From Listeria welshimeri serovar 6b str. SLCC5334 (GTDB lineage Bacteria; Bacillota; Bacilli; Lactobacillales; Listeriaceae): a stretch of DNA of 64,000 nt. The position numbers and the translations under genes were made by a program. The stretch spans positions 1,426,001 through 1,490,000 of the forward strand of contig NC_008555.1 of NCBI RefSeq assembly GCF_000060285.1, read 5' to 3'. Below are positions 16,883-25,701 of this stretch, in pieces. Position 1 is the stretch's first letter. Every line of letters starts with the position of its first letter. The notes beneath the pieces are model-generated. The model was not told where the DNA came from. It saw only the letters and a program-made list of their open reading frames with translations, and searched no databases.

Positions 16883-18484
16883 ATGTTAACTGTAAATAAT
16901 GTTGGCTTACGCTACGGCGATAAAAAGCTATTTGAAGATGTTTCGATTAAATTTTTACCAGGGAACTGTTATGGGCTTATTGGAGCAAACGGTGCTGGTA
17001 AATCAACGTTCCTAAAAGTGCTTTCTGGCGAGCTTGATTCACAAAGTGGTAATGTGCATATTGGTTCAGGTGAGCGTCTAGCTGTCCTTCGCCAAGATCA
17101 TTTCCAGTATGATGATGAACTCGTACTCAACACGGTAATTATGGGACATGAACGTCTATATAAAATTATGGACGAAAAAAATGCCATTTATATGAAAGAA
17201 GATTTTAGTGATGCAGATGGTATTCGTGCTGCCGAACTAGAAGGTGAATTTGCTGAATTAGATGGTTGGGAAGCAGAATCAGACGCTGCTGTTTTATTAA
17301 ACGGTTTAGGTATCCCTACTGACTTGCACGGAAAACTAATGAAAGATTTAACTGGTGGAGAAAAAGTAAAAGTGCTACTTGCGCAAGCTTTATTCGGTAA
17401 ACCAGATATCTTACTTCTGGATGAGCCTACTAACCACCTTGACATTCGTGCCATTCATTGGTTAGAAGAATTTTTAATTAACTTTGATAATACTGTTATC
17501 GTTGTATCCCATGATCGTCATTTCTTGAATAAAGTATGTACTCATATTGCGGATCTTGATTTTAGTAAAATTAAATTATATGTTGGTAACTATGATTTCT
17601 GGTATGAATCTAGTCAATTAGCTCAAACAATGATGGGCGATCGTAATAAGAAAAAAGAAGAAAAAATGAAAGAACTACAAGACTTTATTGCCAGATTTAG
17701 TGCGAACGCATCAAAATCTAAACAAGCAACAAGTCGTAAAAAAATGCTCGAAAAAATCACACTGGAAGATATTCAACCTTCTAGTCGTCGTTACCCTTTT
17801 ATTCAGTTTAAACCGGATCGTGAAGTTGGGAATGACCTTCTGACAGTGACCAATTTGTCAAAAACAATTGATGGCGTGAAGATACTTGATAATCTTTCTT
17901 TCTCTATTAATCGTAATGACAAAGTTGCTTTAGTTGGCGATGATGAAGTTGCTAAAACAGTTCTTTTCCAAATTTTGGCTGGTGAAATGGAACCTGATGA
18001 AGGTAGTTATAAATGGGGTATCACAACAAGCCAAAGTTATTTCCCTAAAGATAACTCAGAATTCTTTGAGGAAAACGACATGAGTCTTGTAGAATGGTTA
18101 CGTCAATTCTCTCCAGAAGATGATAGTGAAGCATTCTTACGCGGATTCCTTGGCCGTATGCTATTCAGTGGTGATGAAGTACTTAAAAAAGTACGCGTCC
18201 TATCTGGTGGAGAGAAAGTTCGTTGTATGTTATCAAAAATGATGCTTTCTGGTTCTAACGTCCTTTTACTAGATGAACCTACTAACCACTTGGATTTAGA
18301 GTCTATCACAGCCTTAAATAACGGTCTTGAATCATTTAAAGGTGCCATGATTTTTGCTTCTCATGACCATCAGTTACTACAAACAATTGCAACTCGTATT
18401 ATTAACTTATCTAAAGATCAATTTTATAATAAAGAAATTTCTTATGATGAATATCTAAAAGAAGTTATGAATGTTGCTGAATAA
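16883..18484 (+). CDS. ABC-F family ATPase (YkpA/EttA-like)
   Basis: A 533-residue soluble protein with two ABC cassettes and no membrane domain, the ABC-F layout of ribosome-associated translation factors. The first cassette has a normal Walker A GANGAGKST (34-42), signature LTGGEK and Walker B LLLDEPTNHLD. A charged linker of about 60 residues (RNKKKEEKMKELQDFIARFS onward) precedes the second cassette, which has signature LSGGEK and Walker B LLLDEPTNHLD. Its Walker A, however, reads GDDEVAKT, with Ala replacing the last glycine. A GGAGG ribosome site precedes the start. It is probably a housekeeping factor rather than an antibiotic-resistance ABC-F, though this cannot be proven here. Confidence 0.88.
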   Translation: MLTVNNVGLRYGDKKLFEDVSIKFLPGNCYGLIGANGAGKSTFLKVLSGELDSQSGNVHIGSGERLAVLRQDHFQYDDELVLNTVIMGHERLYKIMDEKNAIYMKEDFSDADGIRAAELEGEFAELDGWEAESDAAVLLNGLGIPTDLHGKLMKDLTGGEKVKVLLAQALFGKPDILLLDEPTNHLDIRAIHWLEEFLINFDNTVIVVSHDRHFLNKVCTHIADLDFSKIKLYVGNYDFWYESSQLAQTMMGDRNKKKEEKMKELQDFIARFSANASKSKQATSRKKMLEKITLEDIQPSSRRYPFIQFKPDREVGNDLLTVTNLSKTIDGVKILDNLSFSINRNDKVALVGDDEVAKTVLFQILAGEMEPDEGSYKWGITTSQSYFPKDNSEFFEENDMSLVEWLRQFSPEDDSEAFLRGFLGRMLFSGDEVLKKVRVLSGGEKVRCMLSKMMLSGSNVLLLDEPTNHLDLESITALNNGLESFKGAMIFASHDHQLLQTIATRIINLSKDQFYNKEISYDEYLKEVMNVAE

Positions 18485-18486
18485 GC

Positions 18487-18525
18487 AAAAAAACAATATC
18501 CCATTAGCGGGATATTGTTTTTTTA
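18487..18525. terminator. bidirectional terminator after the ABC-F gene
   Basis: Arms ACAATATCCC and GGGATATTGT with flanking A and T runs between convergent genes. Confidence 0.88.
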
Positions 18526-19173
18526 TTTAAGTTCGATTTTGCCTGTTTCAGTTGTGATTGGTGTGGAAGAATCTGTTAAATAACTTAGGAAGCTATAAGA
18601 AATCCATGTAATATCAGAGGCTTTATCTAATTTTTCAACAGGAAAAACGATTTTTCCTTTGGCTGTTTCACCTGGCTTGATGGTCGTCGTTTCAAAATCT
18701 GATAAAACAGCATCTCCTCCATTTATATCAATTTTATTTGCTTCAAGTTGTCCTTGATTTGGATAAGTTTCAAGGTCTTTAGTGGCGTTATTAGTGATTT
18801 CGAGTTCTAACGTAATACTTCCAGGAACTGACTTACGTTCTAATGTAGAATAAGTATCTTTCTTTTCGACCGTGACAGAGGTGATTTTTTTCTTAATATT
18901 ATCTGAGGAATCTTCATATTTTACTTGGTACTTTTTTGTTTCTTCAGCAGATGCTGGACTTGCATTTTTAGAAGAATAATTGAAGATATCATTTTGGACT
19001 TGTTGATAATGAACAAAACTAACGATGATACCAATAATAGAACCAACCAATAATAACATTCCAGCGCTTGTCAAAATTGCGCCGATTTTTCGTTTGGCTG
19101 GAAAAAATAAAATAACGATACCAGCGATAAAAATTAAGAAAGCACATATTCCGGCAATAATCCAAATTTCCAT
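18523..19173 (-). CDS. membrane-anchored hypothetical protein, DUF4352-like C-terminal domain
   Basis: A 216-residue protein with two N-terminal membrane helices (about 4-24 and 32-54), a short low-complexity linker (SSKNASPASAEE) and an extracellular beta-rich domain. That domain has the immunoglobulin-like pattern of DUF4352 proteins: SITLELEITNNATKDLETYP followed by IKPGETAKGKIVFPV. The function is unknown. A similarly built protein lies at 48.1 kb. It is 52 bases downstream of the glutathione-reductase-like gene on the same strand and has its own possible extended -10 (TGTTATAGT) in that gap. Confidence 0.65.
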   Translation of the reverse strand: MEIWIIAGICAFLIFIAGIVILFFPAKRKIGAILTSAGMLLLVGSIIGIIVSFVHYQQVQNDIFNYSSKNASPASAEETKKYQVKYEDSSDNIKKKITSVTVEKKDTYSTLERKSVPGSITLELEITNNATKDLETYPNQGQLEANKIDINGGDAVLSDFETTTIKPGETAKGKIVFPVEKLDKASDITWISYSFLSYLTDSSTPITTETGKIELK

Positions 19174-19225
19174 CTAATTTGCTCCTTTTATGCGAATTTC
19201 TACCCAACTATAACATATTTAGCAT

Positions 19226-20566
19226 TTAGTTCAAAGCAGTTAAGTCACTTGCTGGGGAAGGATAAGCAAATATAACAGAATTTAAATCAGCTAAAGTTAA
19301 GCTTGCTTTCATTAATATAGCGATATAATTTATCATATAATCTGCTTCTTCACTAAGAAAGTGAGCACCTCTTATTTGACCAGTTTCTCTATCCTCAATT
19401 ATTTTTGCGAGTGCTAATTGTTCGTTTGTGCGTTTATAAGTATACCAATTAGTTGTGTCATGGCTTTTAATTTGATATTTCTCAGGATTAGCTTTGGCTT
19501 CCTCCATACTAATACCTATACTTGCAAGTTTTGGACTTGTAAAAACAACACTTGGAATGGCAGGATAATTAATTTTTTCATCTTTACCTAAAATATTCTT
19601 CGCGACCAGAAGAGCTTCCATACTGACAACTGGTGTTAGAGGAGCACCTTTTGAAGCAGCGACGTCTCCACAAGCATATATATGCTCATTATTAACTGTT
19701 TGCATTTTTTCATTCACAGTGATGCCTTTTTTAGTATAGTCAATATTAGCTTTTTCTAATGCTAAATGTGCAATATTTGGAGTTCTTCCTGTCGCGCCTA
19801 TAATTAAATCCGTGTTTAAAGAGAAATTGTTTTTTCCATCAATATGAAGTTTTCCATTATTTTTTACAATTTTAGTAATATCTATATCGAAATGAAAATG
19901 AACTCCTTCTTCTTTCATGTTAGAAACTAATGCAGCGACAAAGTCAGGATCGAATTTCTTTAACGGCTCACTGTTGTGATGGATTATATGCACCTCTCTT
20001 CCGGCTGCTAAAGCAATTGAAGCAAATTCAAAGGAAATATAACCACCGCCAATAAAAACAACAGATTCAGGTAACTCTTTAAGCGATAAAAAATCATCAC
20101 TGTTTTGAATATATTCTTGACCTTCTACTTTTAAGCTACTTGGAACCGCGCCCGTTGCGATGACAATTTTTTCTGCATTAAGTAAATCCTTTCCAACTTG
20201 CAAAGTATGTGAATCTTGAAAAATTGCTTGACCGAAAAAAGTTTCGATTCCAGCTTCTTGAAAACTTTCTAAACGACTTTCAGGTACATCCTCTACAAAT
20301 GTTTCTTTAAAAGCCATTAAATCTTGCCAGCTGATTGATGCAGCTTGTTTAATTCCTTTGCCGCGTAGTCTTGTTGAGAGATTTCTAGCTTCAGCTGCAC
20401 CGATAAGTACTTTTTTTGGATCACAGCCTCTTAGGACACATGTTCCACCCCAACTACGTTCCTCTATAATGGCTACTTTTAATCCAGCAGCCTGTGCTTC
20501 AAAAGCAACAGTTGTTCCGCTTGCACCACTTCCGATTATAACAACATCATATGTATATTCTGTCAT
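19226..20566 (-). CDS. glutathione-reductase-like pyridine nucleotide-disulfide oxidoreductase
   Basis: FAD/NAD(P)H flavoprotein of 446 residues. Visible are the FAD-binding GSGASG (12-17), the redox-active pair Cys43/Cys48 (GGTCVLRGC), the NADPH-binding GGGYISFEFAS segment and the second FAD motif YACGDVAAS. The ortholog lmo1433 is annotated as glutathione reductase and belongs to the sigma-B regulon. One oddity: the C-terminal HPTxxE motif that supplies the catalytic His in classical glutathione reductases is replaced by YPSPASD (Tyr435). The ATG at 20566 has AAGGAG eight bases upstream, better than the in-frame GTG at 20575. Substrate is therefore probable, not certain. Confidence 0.85.
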   Translation of the reverse strand: MTEYTYDVVIIGSGASGTTVAFEAQAAGLKVAIIEERSWGGTCVLRGCDPKKVLIGAAEARNLSTRLRGKGIKQAASISWQDLMAFKETFVEDVPESRLESFQEAGIETFFGQAIFQDSHTLQVGKDLLNAEKIVIATGAVPSSLKVEGQEYIQNSDDFLSLKELPESVVFIGGGYISFEFASIALAAGREVHIIHHNSEPLKKFDPDFVAALVSNMKEEGVHFHFDIDITKIVKNNGKLHIDGKNNFSLNTDLIIGATGRTPNIAHLALEKANIDYTKKGITVNEKMQTVNNEHIYACGDVAASKGAPLTPVVSMEALLVAKNILGKDEKINYPAIPSVVFTSPKLASIGISMEEAKANPEKYQIKSHDTTNWYTYKRTNEQLALAKIIEDRETGQIRGAHFLSEEADYMINYIAILMKASLTLADLNSVIFAYPSPASDLTALN

Positions 20567-20590
20567 TTGAATCACTCCTTCCTAGCTTGT

Positions 20591-20615
20591 TTTCCCGTCT
20601 ATTTTACTTTTAAAC
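20591..20615 (-). promoter_or_regulatory. sigma-B-type promoter of the glutathione-reductase-like gene
   Basis: Minus strand GTTT (20615-20612), 15-base spacer, GGGAAA (20596-20591), about 25 bases upstream of the start. It begins at the T run of the rnjB terminator. Confidence 0.72.
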
Positions 20616-20616
20616 G

Positions 20617-20649
20617 AAAAAACTGCCACACAAATGTGCAGCAGTTCAT
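20617..20649 (-). terminator. terminator of rnjB / dap operon
   Basis: Arms AACTGC and GCAGTT with inner TGCACA/TGTG(T) pairing and a T run on the minus strand, immediately after rnjB. Confidence 0.85.
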
Positions 20650-20653
20650 TTTT

Positions 20654-22321
20654 TTATACTTCCATAATAATTGGTAATATCATTGGACGACGTTTTGTTT
20701 GTTCAAATAAGTAACGATTTAATTGATCCCGAATGTCTTGTTTTAATTTCGCCCATTCAAAACCTGTTTCTTGTAGATTTTTTTCCACGATTTTTGTGAC
20801 AACTTTGGACGATTCTTCAATTAAATGCTCTGATTCACGAACATAGATAAATCCACGTGAAATGATTTCAGGGCCGGAAGTAATTGTTTTAGTTTTACGA
20901 TTAAGTGTAACCACTACGATAAAAATACCATCTTCTGAAAGTAATTTACGGTCGCGAAGTACGATGTTTCCAACGTCTCCTACCCCTAAACCGTCAATTA
21001 AAGTATTTCCCGAATAAACACGATTTCCAGCTGTCATTTTATCATTTTTAAATTCTAAAATTTCGCCTTTACCAACGATGAATACTTCTGATTTTGCCAT
21101 TCCAACTTCATGTGCTAATTTAGCATGGCTAATTAACATCCGGTATTCCCCGTGAACTGGCACGAAGTATCTTGGTTTTAATAAGTTAATCATTAATTTC
21201 AAGTCTTCTTGGCTTGCGTGCCCAGAAATGAAAAGATTATTGCTCATTGTTAATACTTTTGCACCAGCTTTATAGAGCATATCAATGGTTTTCGCCATCA
21301 TCGTTTCAAGTGATGGCGATGGCGTTGTTGTAATATAAACTGTGTCGCCAGGTTTGATATTAAGTTGTGGATGATTACCTTTTGTCATTAATTGAAGTGA
21401 CTGGATTGGTTCACCCAGATTTCCCGTTTCGATAATTGTAATTTCATCATCGTTATATTTTTTAAGGTCTTTTAATGGCACCATTAAATCTTCTTCAATC
21501 TCGATTTTTCCTAAACTACCCGCAATTTCAAATACACGTTCTAGTTCTTTACCAACTATAGCTACTTTTCGCTTCGTTGCTACGGAGGCATCGAGCACTT
21601 GTTGTAGACGAATTAAATTAGATGCAACACAAGCAACAATTATTCTACCATCTGCCATTCTAAAAGCATGTCTAATTTCTTCTTCAATTAAGCTATCACT
21701 AGAGGTAGTTCCAGGATGCTCAGCTTCTGAACTATCAGAAAGTAATGCTAATACTCCTTTTTCGCCAAATTCAGCAATATGACTTAAATCAGAAGCGTAT
21801 CCATCTTTTGCTGATTGGTCGAATTTAAAATCACCCGTATAAATGATAGATCCTTCACTTGTTTCAAGTACAATCCCTACAGAATCAGGAATAGTGTGTG
21901 TTGTACGGAAGAAAGAGACATCAATTTTAGAAAATGATAAAGTTGTATCGGAATCTACTATATGGAAATTTTTAAAGCGTAGTTTGCGATGCTCTTTAAG
22001 CGCTGATTTGGCTAGCGCGATGGTTAATTCTGTACCATAAACAGGCGCTTTAATTTTTTGAAGTAAATAAGGCAGTGCGCCGATTGCATCTTCATGACCA
22101 TGTGTTAAGAAAATTGCTTTTACCCGGTCTTTGTTTTCCTCTAAATATTTAAAATCTGGAATAACGATATCAATTCCTAATAATTCGTTTTCTGGAAACA
22201 TTAAGCCCGCATCTAAAATAAAAATATCTTCGTCTATTTCTACTACATATAAATTTTTACCACTTTCATCGACACCGCCGAGTGGAATGATTTTTATGTT
22301 TTTCGCTTTTTTTATTGTCAA
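20654..22321 (-). CDS. rnjB: ribonuclease J2
   Basis: Metallo-beta-lactamase/beta-CASP RNase of 555 residues, subunit of the RNase J1/J2 complex in mRNA decay and rRNA maturation. The metal motif reads THGHEDAIGA (73-82): the usual HxHxDH has Ala79 instead of the last His, the degeneration typical of J2, which has weak nuclease activity of its own. The beta-CASP and C-terminal blocks (SGHASQEDLKLMINLLKP, VHGEYRML) are intact. The start is a TTG with AAAGGAGG eight bases upstream. Gene order asd-dapG-dapA-rnjB matches B. subtilis, which supports J2 over J1. Confidence 0.88.
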   Translation of the reverse strand: MTIKKAKNIKIIPLGGVDESGKNLYVVEIDEDIFILDAGLMFPENELLGIDIVIPDFKYLEENKDRVKAIFLTHGHEDAIGALPYLLQKIKAPVYGTELTIALAKSALKEHRKLRFKNFHIVDSDTTLSFSKIDVSFFRTTHTIPDSVGIVLETSEGSIIYTGDFKFDQSAKDGYASDLSHIAEFGEKGVLALLSDSSEAEHPGTTSSDSLIEEEIRHAFRMADGRIIVACVASNLIRLQQVLDASVATKRKVAIVGKELERVFEIAGSLGKIEIEEDLMVPLKDLKKYNDDEITIIETGNLGEPIQSLQLMTKGNHPQLNIKPGDTVYITTTPSPSLETMMAKTIDMLYKAGAKVLTMSNNLFISGHASQEDLKLMINLLKPRYFVPVHGEYRMLISHAKLAHEVGMAKSEVFIVGKGEILEFKNDKMTAGNRVYSGNTLIDGLGVGDVGNIVLRDRKLLSEDGIFIVVVTLNRKTKTITSGPEIISRGFIYVRESEHLIEESSKVVTKIVEKNLQETGFEWAKLKQDIRDQLNRYLFEQTKRRPMILPIIMEV

Positions 22322-22340
22322 AGCGTAGACCTCCTTTGAA

Positions 22341-23222
22341 CTATTTAGAAAGTCCTTCTAATATAGCTTGTAATTTCGTTCCTTGTTCAGCATTTAAATC
22401 AACTAGTGGCAGCCGTACAGGTCCAACACTAATTCCTTGCTGATTTAATAAATATTTCGTAGGTGCTGGGTTTGGTACAGCGAAAAGTCCATTCATAATT
22501 GGAAGTAACGAACGATGTATGCTTGCTGCTTTTTGAACCTCTCCACGCGCAAATGCTTGAATCATCTCTTGCATTTCTTTTCCTACTACATGACTTGCAA
22601 CGGAAATAACTCCATCTCCCCCAACAGCCAAAATTGGTAAAGTCAAACTGTCATCCCCACTGTAAACGAGAAAATCTTCTGGAGTTTCAGCGATAATTTT
22701 ACTTATATTATCTAGGTTGCCACTTGATTCTTTGACACCAACAATATTCGGTAGTTTTGCTAGACGAATAATTGTTTCTGGTTCGATGTTGACAACACTA
22801 CGCCCAGGAATATTGTAAATAACTACTGGTAAATCAGAAGCTTCTGCAACAGCAACAAAGTGAGCATATAAACCATCTTGATTAGGTTTATTGTAATACG
22901 GGGCTACGACAAGGACTGCATCAATGCCACCGAGTTCTGCCACTTCTTTAGTAAATGCGATTGTTTCTGCGGTATTATTAGAACCAGTGCCTGCGATTAA
23001 TTTAGCGCGTCCTGCATTAGTTTCTATTACTTGACGGAATAATTTTATTTTTTCATCATGTGACAAAGTGGGAGATTCGCCAGTAGTACCAGCGACAACT
23101 AGACCATCTGAGCCATTTGCTATTAAGTGATTCACGAGATGGTGAATTCTTTTTTTGCATACTTTATCTTTTTCTGGGTGAATTGGCGTCACCATTGCTG
23201 TAATTACTTTCCCTAAATCCAT
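22341..23222 (-). CDS. dapA: 4-hydroxy-tetrahydrodipicolinate synthase
   Basis: Condenses pyruvate with aspartate semialdehyde, the branch point to diaminopimelate and lysine. The 293-residue TIM barrel has the pyruvate-binding GTTGES (45-50), the catalytic Tyr136 in YNIPGR and the Schiff-base Lys164 in GVKESSGN. It follows dapG by 14 bases and precedes rnjB by 19, so the unit is asd-dapG-dapA-rnjB. Its product feeds peptidoglycan cross-linking. Length and all key residues are normal. Confidence 0.95.
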   Translation of the reverse strand: MDLGKVITAMVTPIHPEKDKVCKKRIHHLVNHLIANGSDGLVVAGTTGESPTLSHDEKIKLFRQVIETNAGRAKLIAGTGSNNTAETIAFTKEVAELGGIDAVLVVAPYYNKPNQDGLYAHFVAVAEASDLPVVIYNIPGRSVVNIEPETIIRLAKLPNIVGVKESSGNLDNISKIIAETPEDFLVYSGDDSLTLPILAVGGDGVISVASHVVGKEMQEMIQAFARGEVQKAASIHRSLLPIMNGLFAVPNPAPTKYLLNQQGISVGPVRLPLVDLNAEQGTKLQAILEGLSK

Positions 23223-23236
23223 CTTTCATTTCCTCC

Positions 23237-24448
23237 TTACTTAATTTCCAAACAAAATACGTCATGTAGAGCATTCACTGCTGAAATTAAGTCTTCTTCT
23301 CTTACTAATACCCAAATAGTTGTATGACTATCCGCTGATTGTAAAATTGGTATATTTTTTTCGGATAAAGCTCCTACGATTTTAGCTGTTACACCAGGAA
23401 CTCCGGTAATTCCAGCGCCAACTATAGAAACTTTTGCACAATTTTCTCGTACATTGGTTTGTAAATCAGCTTCTTCTAAAAGTAGTTTAACAACGAGACG
23501 TTTTTCTTCTGGAACTGTAAAAATTACAGAATCGGTTAAAATATTGATAAAATCAAGGCTAATTCCAGCATCTGCTAAAATTTTAAAAGCTTGTTGTTGC
23601 GCTTTTACAGTATCTGTTTTGACAGAAATTTGTGTTAAATTTGTAACGTGCGCAACTCCGGTCACCATGCGCTCTTTTACATCAAAATGACCTAATTCAT
23701 CTGCTACTGATGTAACAAGTGTTCCAGTACTTTCTAAATAAGTGGAACGAATTCGCATTGGTATTTTGGCAGTCATAGCAATTTCAACTGCGCGCGGATG
23801 AATGACTTTGGCTCCTTGGTAAGCCATGTTGCTTACTTCATTATAACTAACTCGTGGAAGTGAACGTGCATGTTCCACAATACGTGGATCTGCAGTCATC
23901 ATACCATCTACATCGGTAAAGATATCGATATAATCTGCTTGTAATGATACACCAAGAGCCGCAGCTGAGGTATCACTACCACCGCGACCAAGTGTAGTGA
24001 TATCGCCATTTTTAGCCTTACCTTGAAATCCTGCTACAACAGCCACATCAAGCGTTTTAAGTGCTGTTTTTAAACGACTTGTGTCGACTTCAGTGATTTT
24101 TGCATTTAAATGATGGTTAGACGTAATAATTCCTGCTTGACCGCCTGAAAATGCTTCTGCTTTAATATCTGCTTCTTTCAACATATTGGTAAATACGGAA
24201 GCAGATATTGTTTCACCTACAGAAAGCAACGTATCTTGCTCTCTAGGAGTTAATTTAGTGTCCTTAGCACCTATGAGTTCTAAAAGAGTATCTGTTGCAT
24301 ATGGGTCGCCGTAACGTCCGATAGCAGATACAACTACAACTACTTTATAGCCATCTTTAAGTGCATGTTTGATATGGTTAAATGCCATTAAACGAATTTT
24401 TTCATTTTGGACGGATGTACCGCCGAATTTTTGAACGATGATTTTCAT
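23237..24448 (-). CDS. dapG: aspartate kinase (diaminopimelate-type)
   Basis: Phosphorylates aspartate, the first step of the aspartate family pathway. The 403-residue protein starts with the kinase signature KFGGTS (7-12). It carries the TLGRGGSDTSAAALG nucleotide/aspartate site and IFTDVDGMMTADPRIV in the catalytic domain, then two ACT regulatory domains (about 265-403). Position between asd and dapA matches B. subtilis dapG, the DAP-sensitive isoenzyme, so that symbol is used; the feedback ligand itself cannot be read from the sequence. It is 11 bases downstream of asd. Confidence 0.88.
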   Translation of the reverse strand: MKIIVQKFGGTSVQNEKIRLMAFNHIKHALKDGYKVVVVVSAIGRYGDPYATDTLLELIGAKDTKLTPREQDTLLSVGETISASVFTNMLKEADIKAEAFSGGQAGIITSNHHLNAKITEVDTSRLKTALKTLDVAVVAGFQGKAKNGDITTLGRGGSDTSAAALGVSLQADYIDIFTDVDGMMTADPRIVEHARSLPRVSYNEVSNMAYQGAKVIHPRAVEIAMTAKIPMRIRSTYLESTGTLVTSVADELGHFDVKERMVTGVAHVTNLTQISVKTDTVKAQQQAFKILADAGISLDFINILTDSVIFTVPEEKRLVVKLLLEEADLQTNVRENCAKVSIVGAGITGVPGVTAKIVGALSEKNIPILQSADSHTTIWVLVREEDLISAVNALHDVFCLEIK

Positions 24449-24459
24449 TTCTTACACCT

Positions 24460-25503
24460 CTAAATAATTGCTAGTTTGACTAAGCTTTCAGCAATTTGAA
24501 TCGAATTCCATGCAGCACCTTTGAGTAGATTATCAGATACAATCCACATGTGGAAACCTTTGGAATCGTCAATGTCAGAACGAACTCGGCCGACAAATAC
24601 TTCTTTTTTGCCAGCTGCTTGGATAGCTTGCGGATAAATCTGATTTGCTGGATCATCTTCAAGAATAACCCCAGGAGCTTTTTTTAAGACGTTTTGAATG
24701 TCTTTAGCTTGGACTCCTTCTTTATCAATTTCCACGTAAACACTTTCAGAATGTCCACTCACTACCGGAATCCGTACACAAGTAGCAGAAACTTTGATTG
24801 TATCATCTTCCATGATTTTTTTCGTTTCATTGATCATTTTCATCTCTTCATATGTATAATCATTTTCTGTGAAAACATCAATTTGTGGTAAAGCATTAAA
24901 TGCAATTGGATAGTGTTTTTTATCGCCTTTTACTGGCATAATTTCTGGAGTAAATTCTTTGTTATCTAAAACAGCTCTGCTACCATCTTGCAATTCTTTG
25001 ATAGCACTAACACCTGAACCTGAAACGGCTTGATAAGTAGATACAATAATACGGTTTAAACCATAAGCTTCTCGAATCGGTTCGAGTGCTGCAACCATTT
25101 GAATGGTAGAGCAGTTTGGATTAGCGATAATCCCCTTATGTGAAAAGAGTGCTTTTTCATTTACTTCTGGGACAACGAGTGGAACTGTAGGATCCATCCG
25201 ATAAGCACTGGTATTATCTATTACAATAGCTCCACGTTTTACTGCTTCTTTAGCGAGCGCTTTGGAAACAGATCCTCCTGCACTAAACAATGCAATATCT
25301 ACTCCTTCAAAACTTTCCGGTGTAGCTTCTTGGATAGTAATTTCTTCACCACGGAAGGATAATTTTTTTCCAGCAGAACGGATAGAAGACAAGAATGAAA
25401 CTTGCTTTATCTTAAAAGTCGCCGCCTCTTCTAGTAATTCAATCATTTGGGTACCAACAGCACCAGTAGCACCTACAACTGCGACATGATAGCTTTTTGT
25501 CAT
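24460..25503 (-). CDS. asd: aspartate-semialdehyde dehydrogenase
   Basis: NADPH enzyme reducing aspartyl phosphate to aspartate semialdehyde, common precursor of DAP/lysine, methionine and threonine. The 347-residue protein has the nucleotide-binding GATGAVG (11-17), nucleophile Cys131 in [10 protein letters not shown] and the downstream Gln in [10 protein letters not shown]. It is the first gene of the asd-dapG-dapA-rnjB unit and has an AAGGAGG ribosome site. The 160-bp leader has an extended -10 promoter; I do not see a lysine riboswitch. Confidence 0.95.
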   Translation of the reverse strand: MTKSYHVAVVGATGAVGTQMIELLEEAATFKIKQVSFLSSIRSAGKKLSFRGEEITIQEATPESFEGVDIALFSAGGSVSKALAKEAVKRGAIVIDNTSAYRMDPTVPLVVPEVNEKALFSHKGIIANPNCSTIQMVAALEPIREAYGLNRIIVSTYQAVSGSGVSAIKELQDGSRAVLDNKEFTPEIMPVKGDKKHYPIAFNALPQIDVFTENDYTYEEMKMINETKKIMEDDTIKVSATCVRIPVVSGHSESVYVEIDKEGVQAKDIQNVLKKAPGVILEDDPANQIYPQAIQAAGKKEVFVGRVRSDIDDSKGFHMWIVSDNLLKGAAWNSIQIAESLVKLAII

Positions 25504-25581
25504 AGTTTACAATTCCTCCTTCAATTTAATCCTCGTCTCTCTGCTTTAAAACAGAAATCTGGTTAATTTTACACTTACTTT

Positions 25582-25590
25582 ATCATACCA
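25582..25590 (-). promoter_or_regulatory. extended -10 promoter of the asd operon
   Basis: Minus strand TGG followed by TATGAT, about 80 bases upstream of asd. No good -35 is visible. Confidence 0.5.
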
Positions 25591-25663
25591 TAAACTAAGT
25601 CATTTCGCAGTTTTTTATATGTATTAATAACCATTTTTTAAATTGTTTATTAGTTAGAAATAC

Positions 25664-25699
25664 AAAAACCCACATTCTTATGAAAGAATGTGGGTTTTT
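25664..25699 (-). terminator. terminator of the class B PBP gene
   Basis: Strong hairpin with 16-bp arms (AAAAACCCACATTCTT and complement) and TGAA-type loop just after the PBP stop codon. Confidence 0.9.
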
Positions 25700-25701
25700 G
25701 G

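Noticed and set aside
25504-25660. Lysine riboswitch upstream of asd
   Set aside because: The leader is short and shows no recognisable L-box core, only an extended -10 promoter and the ribosome site.
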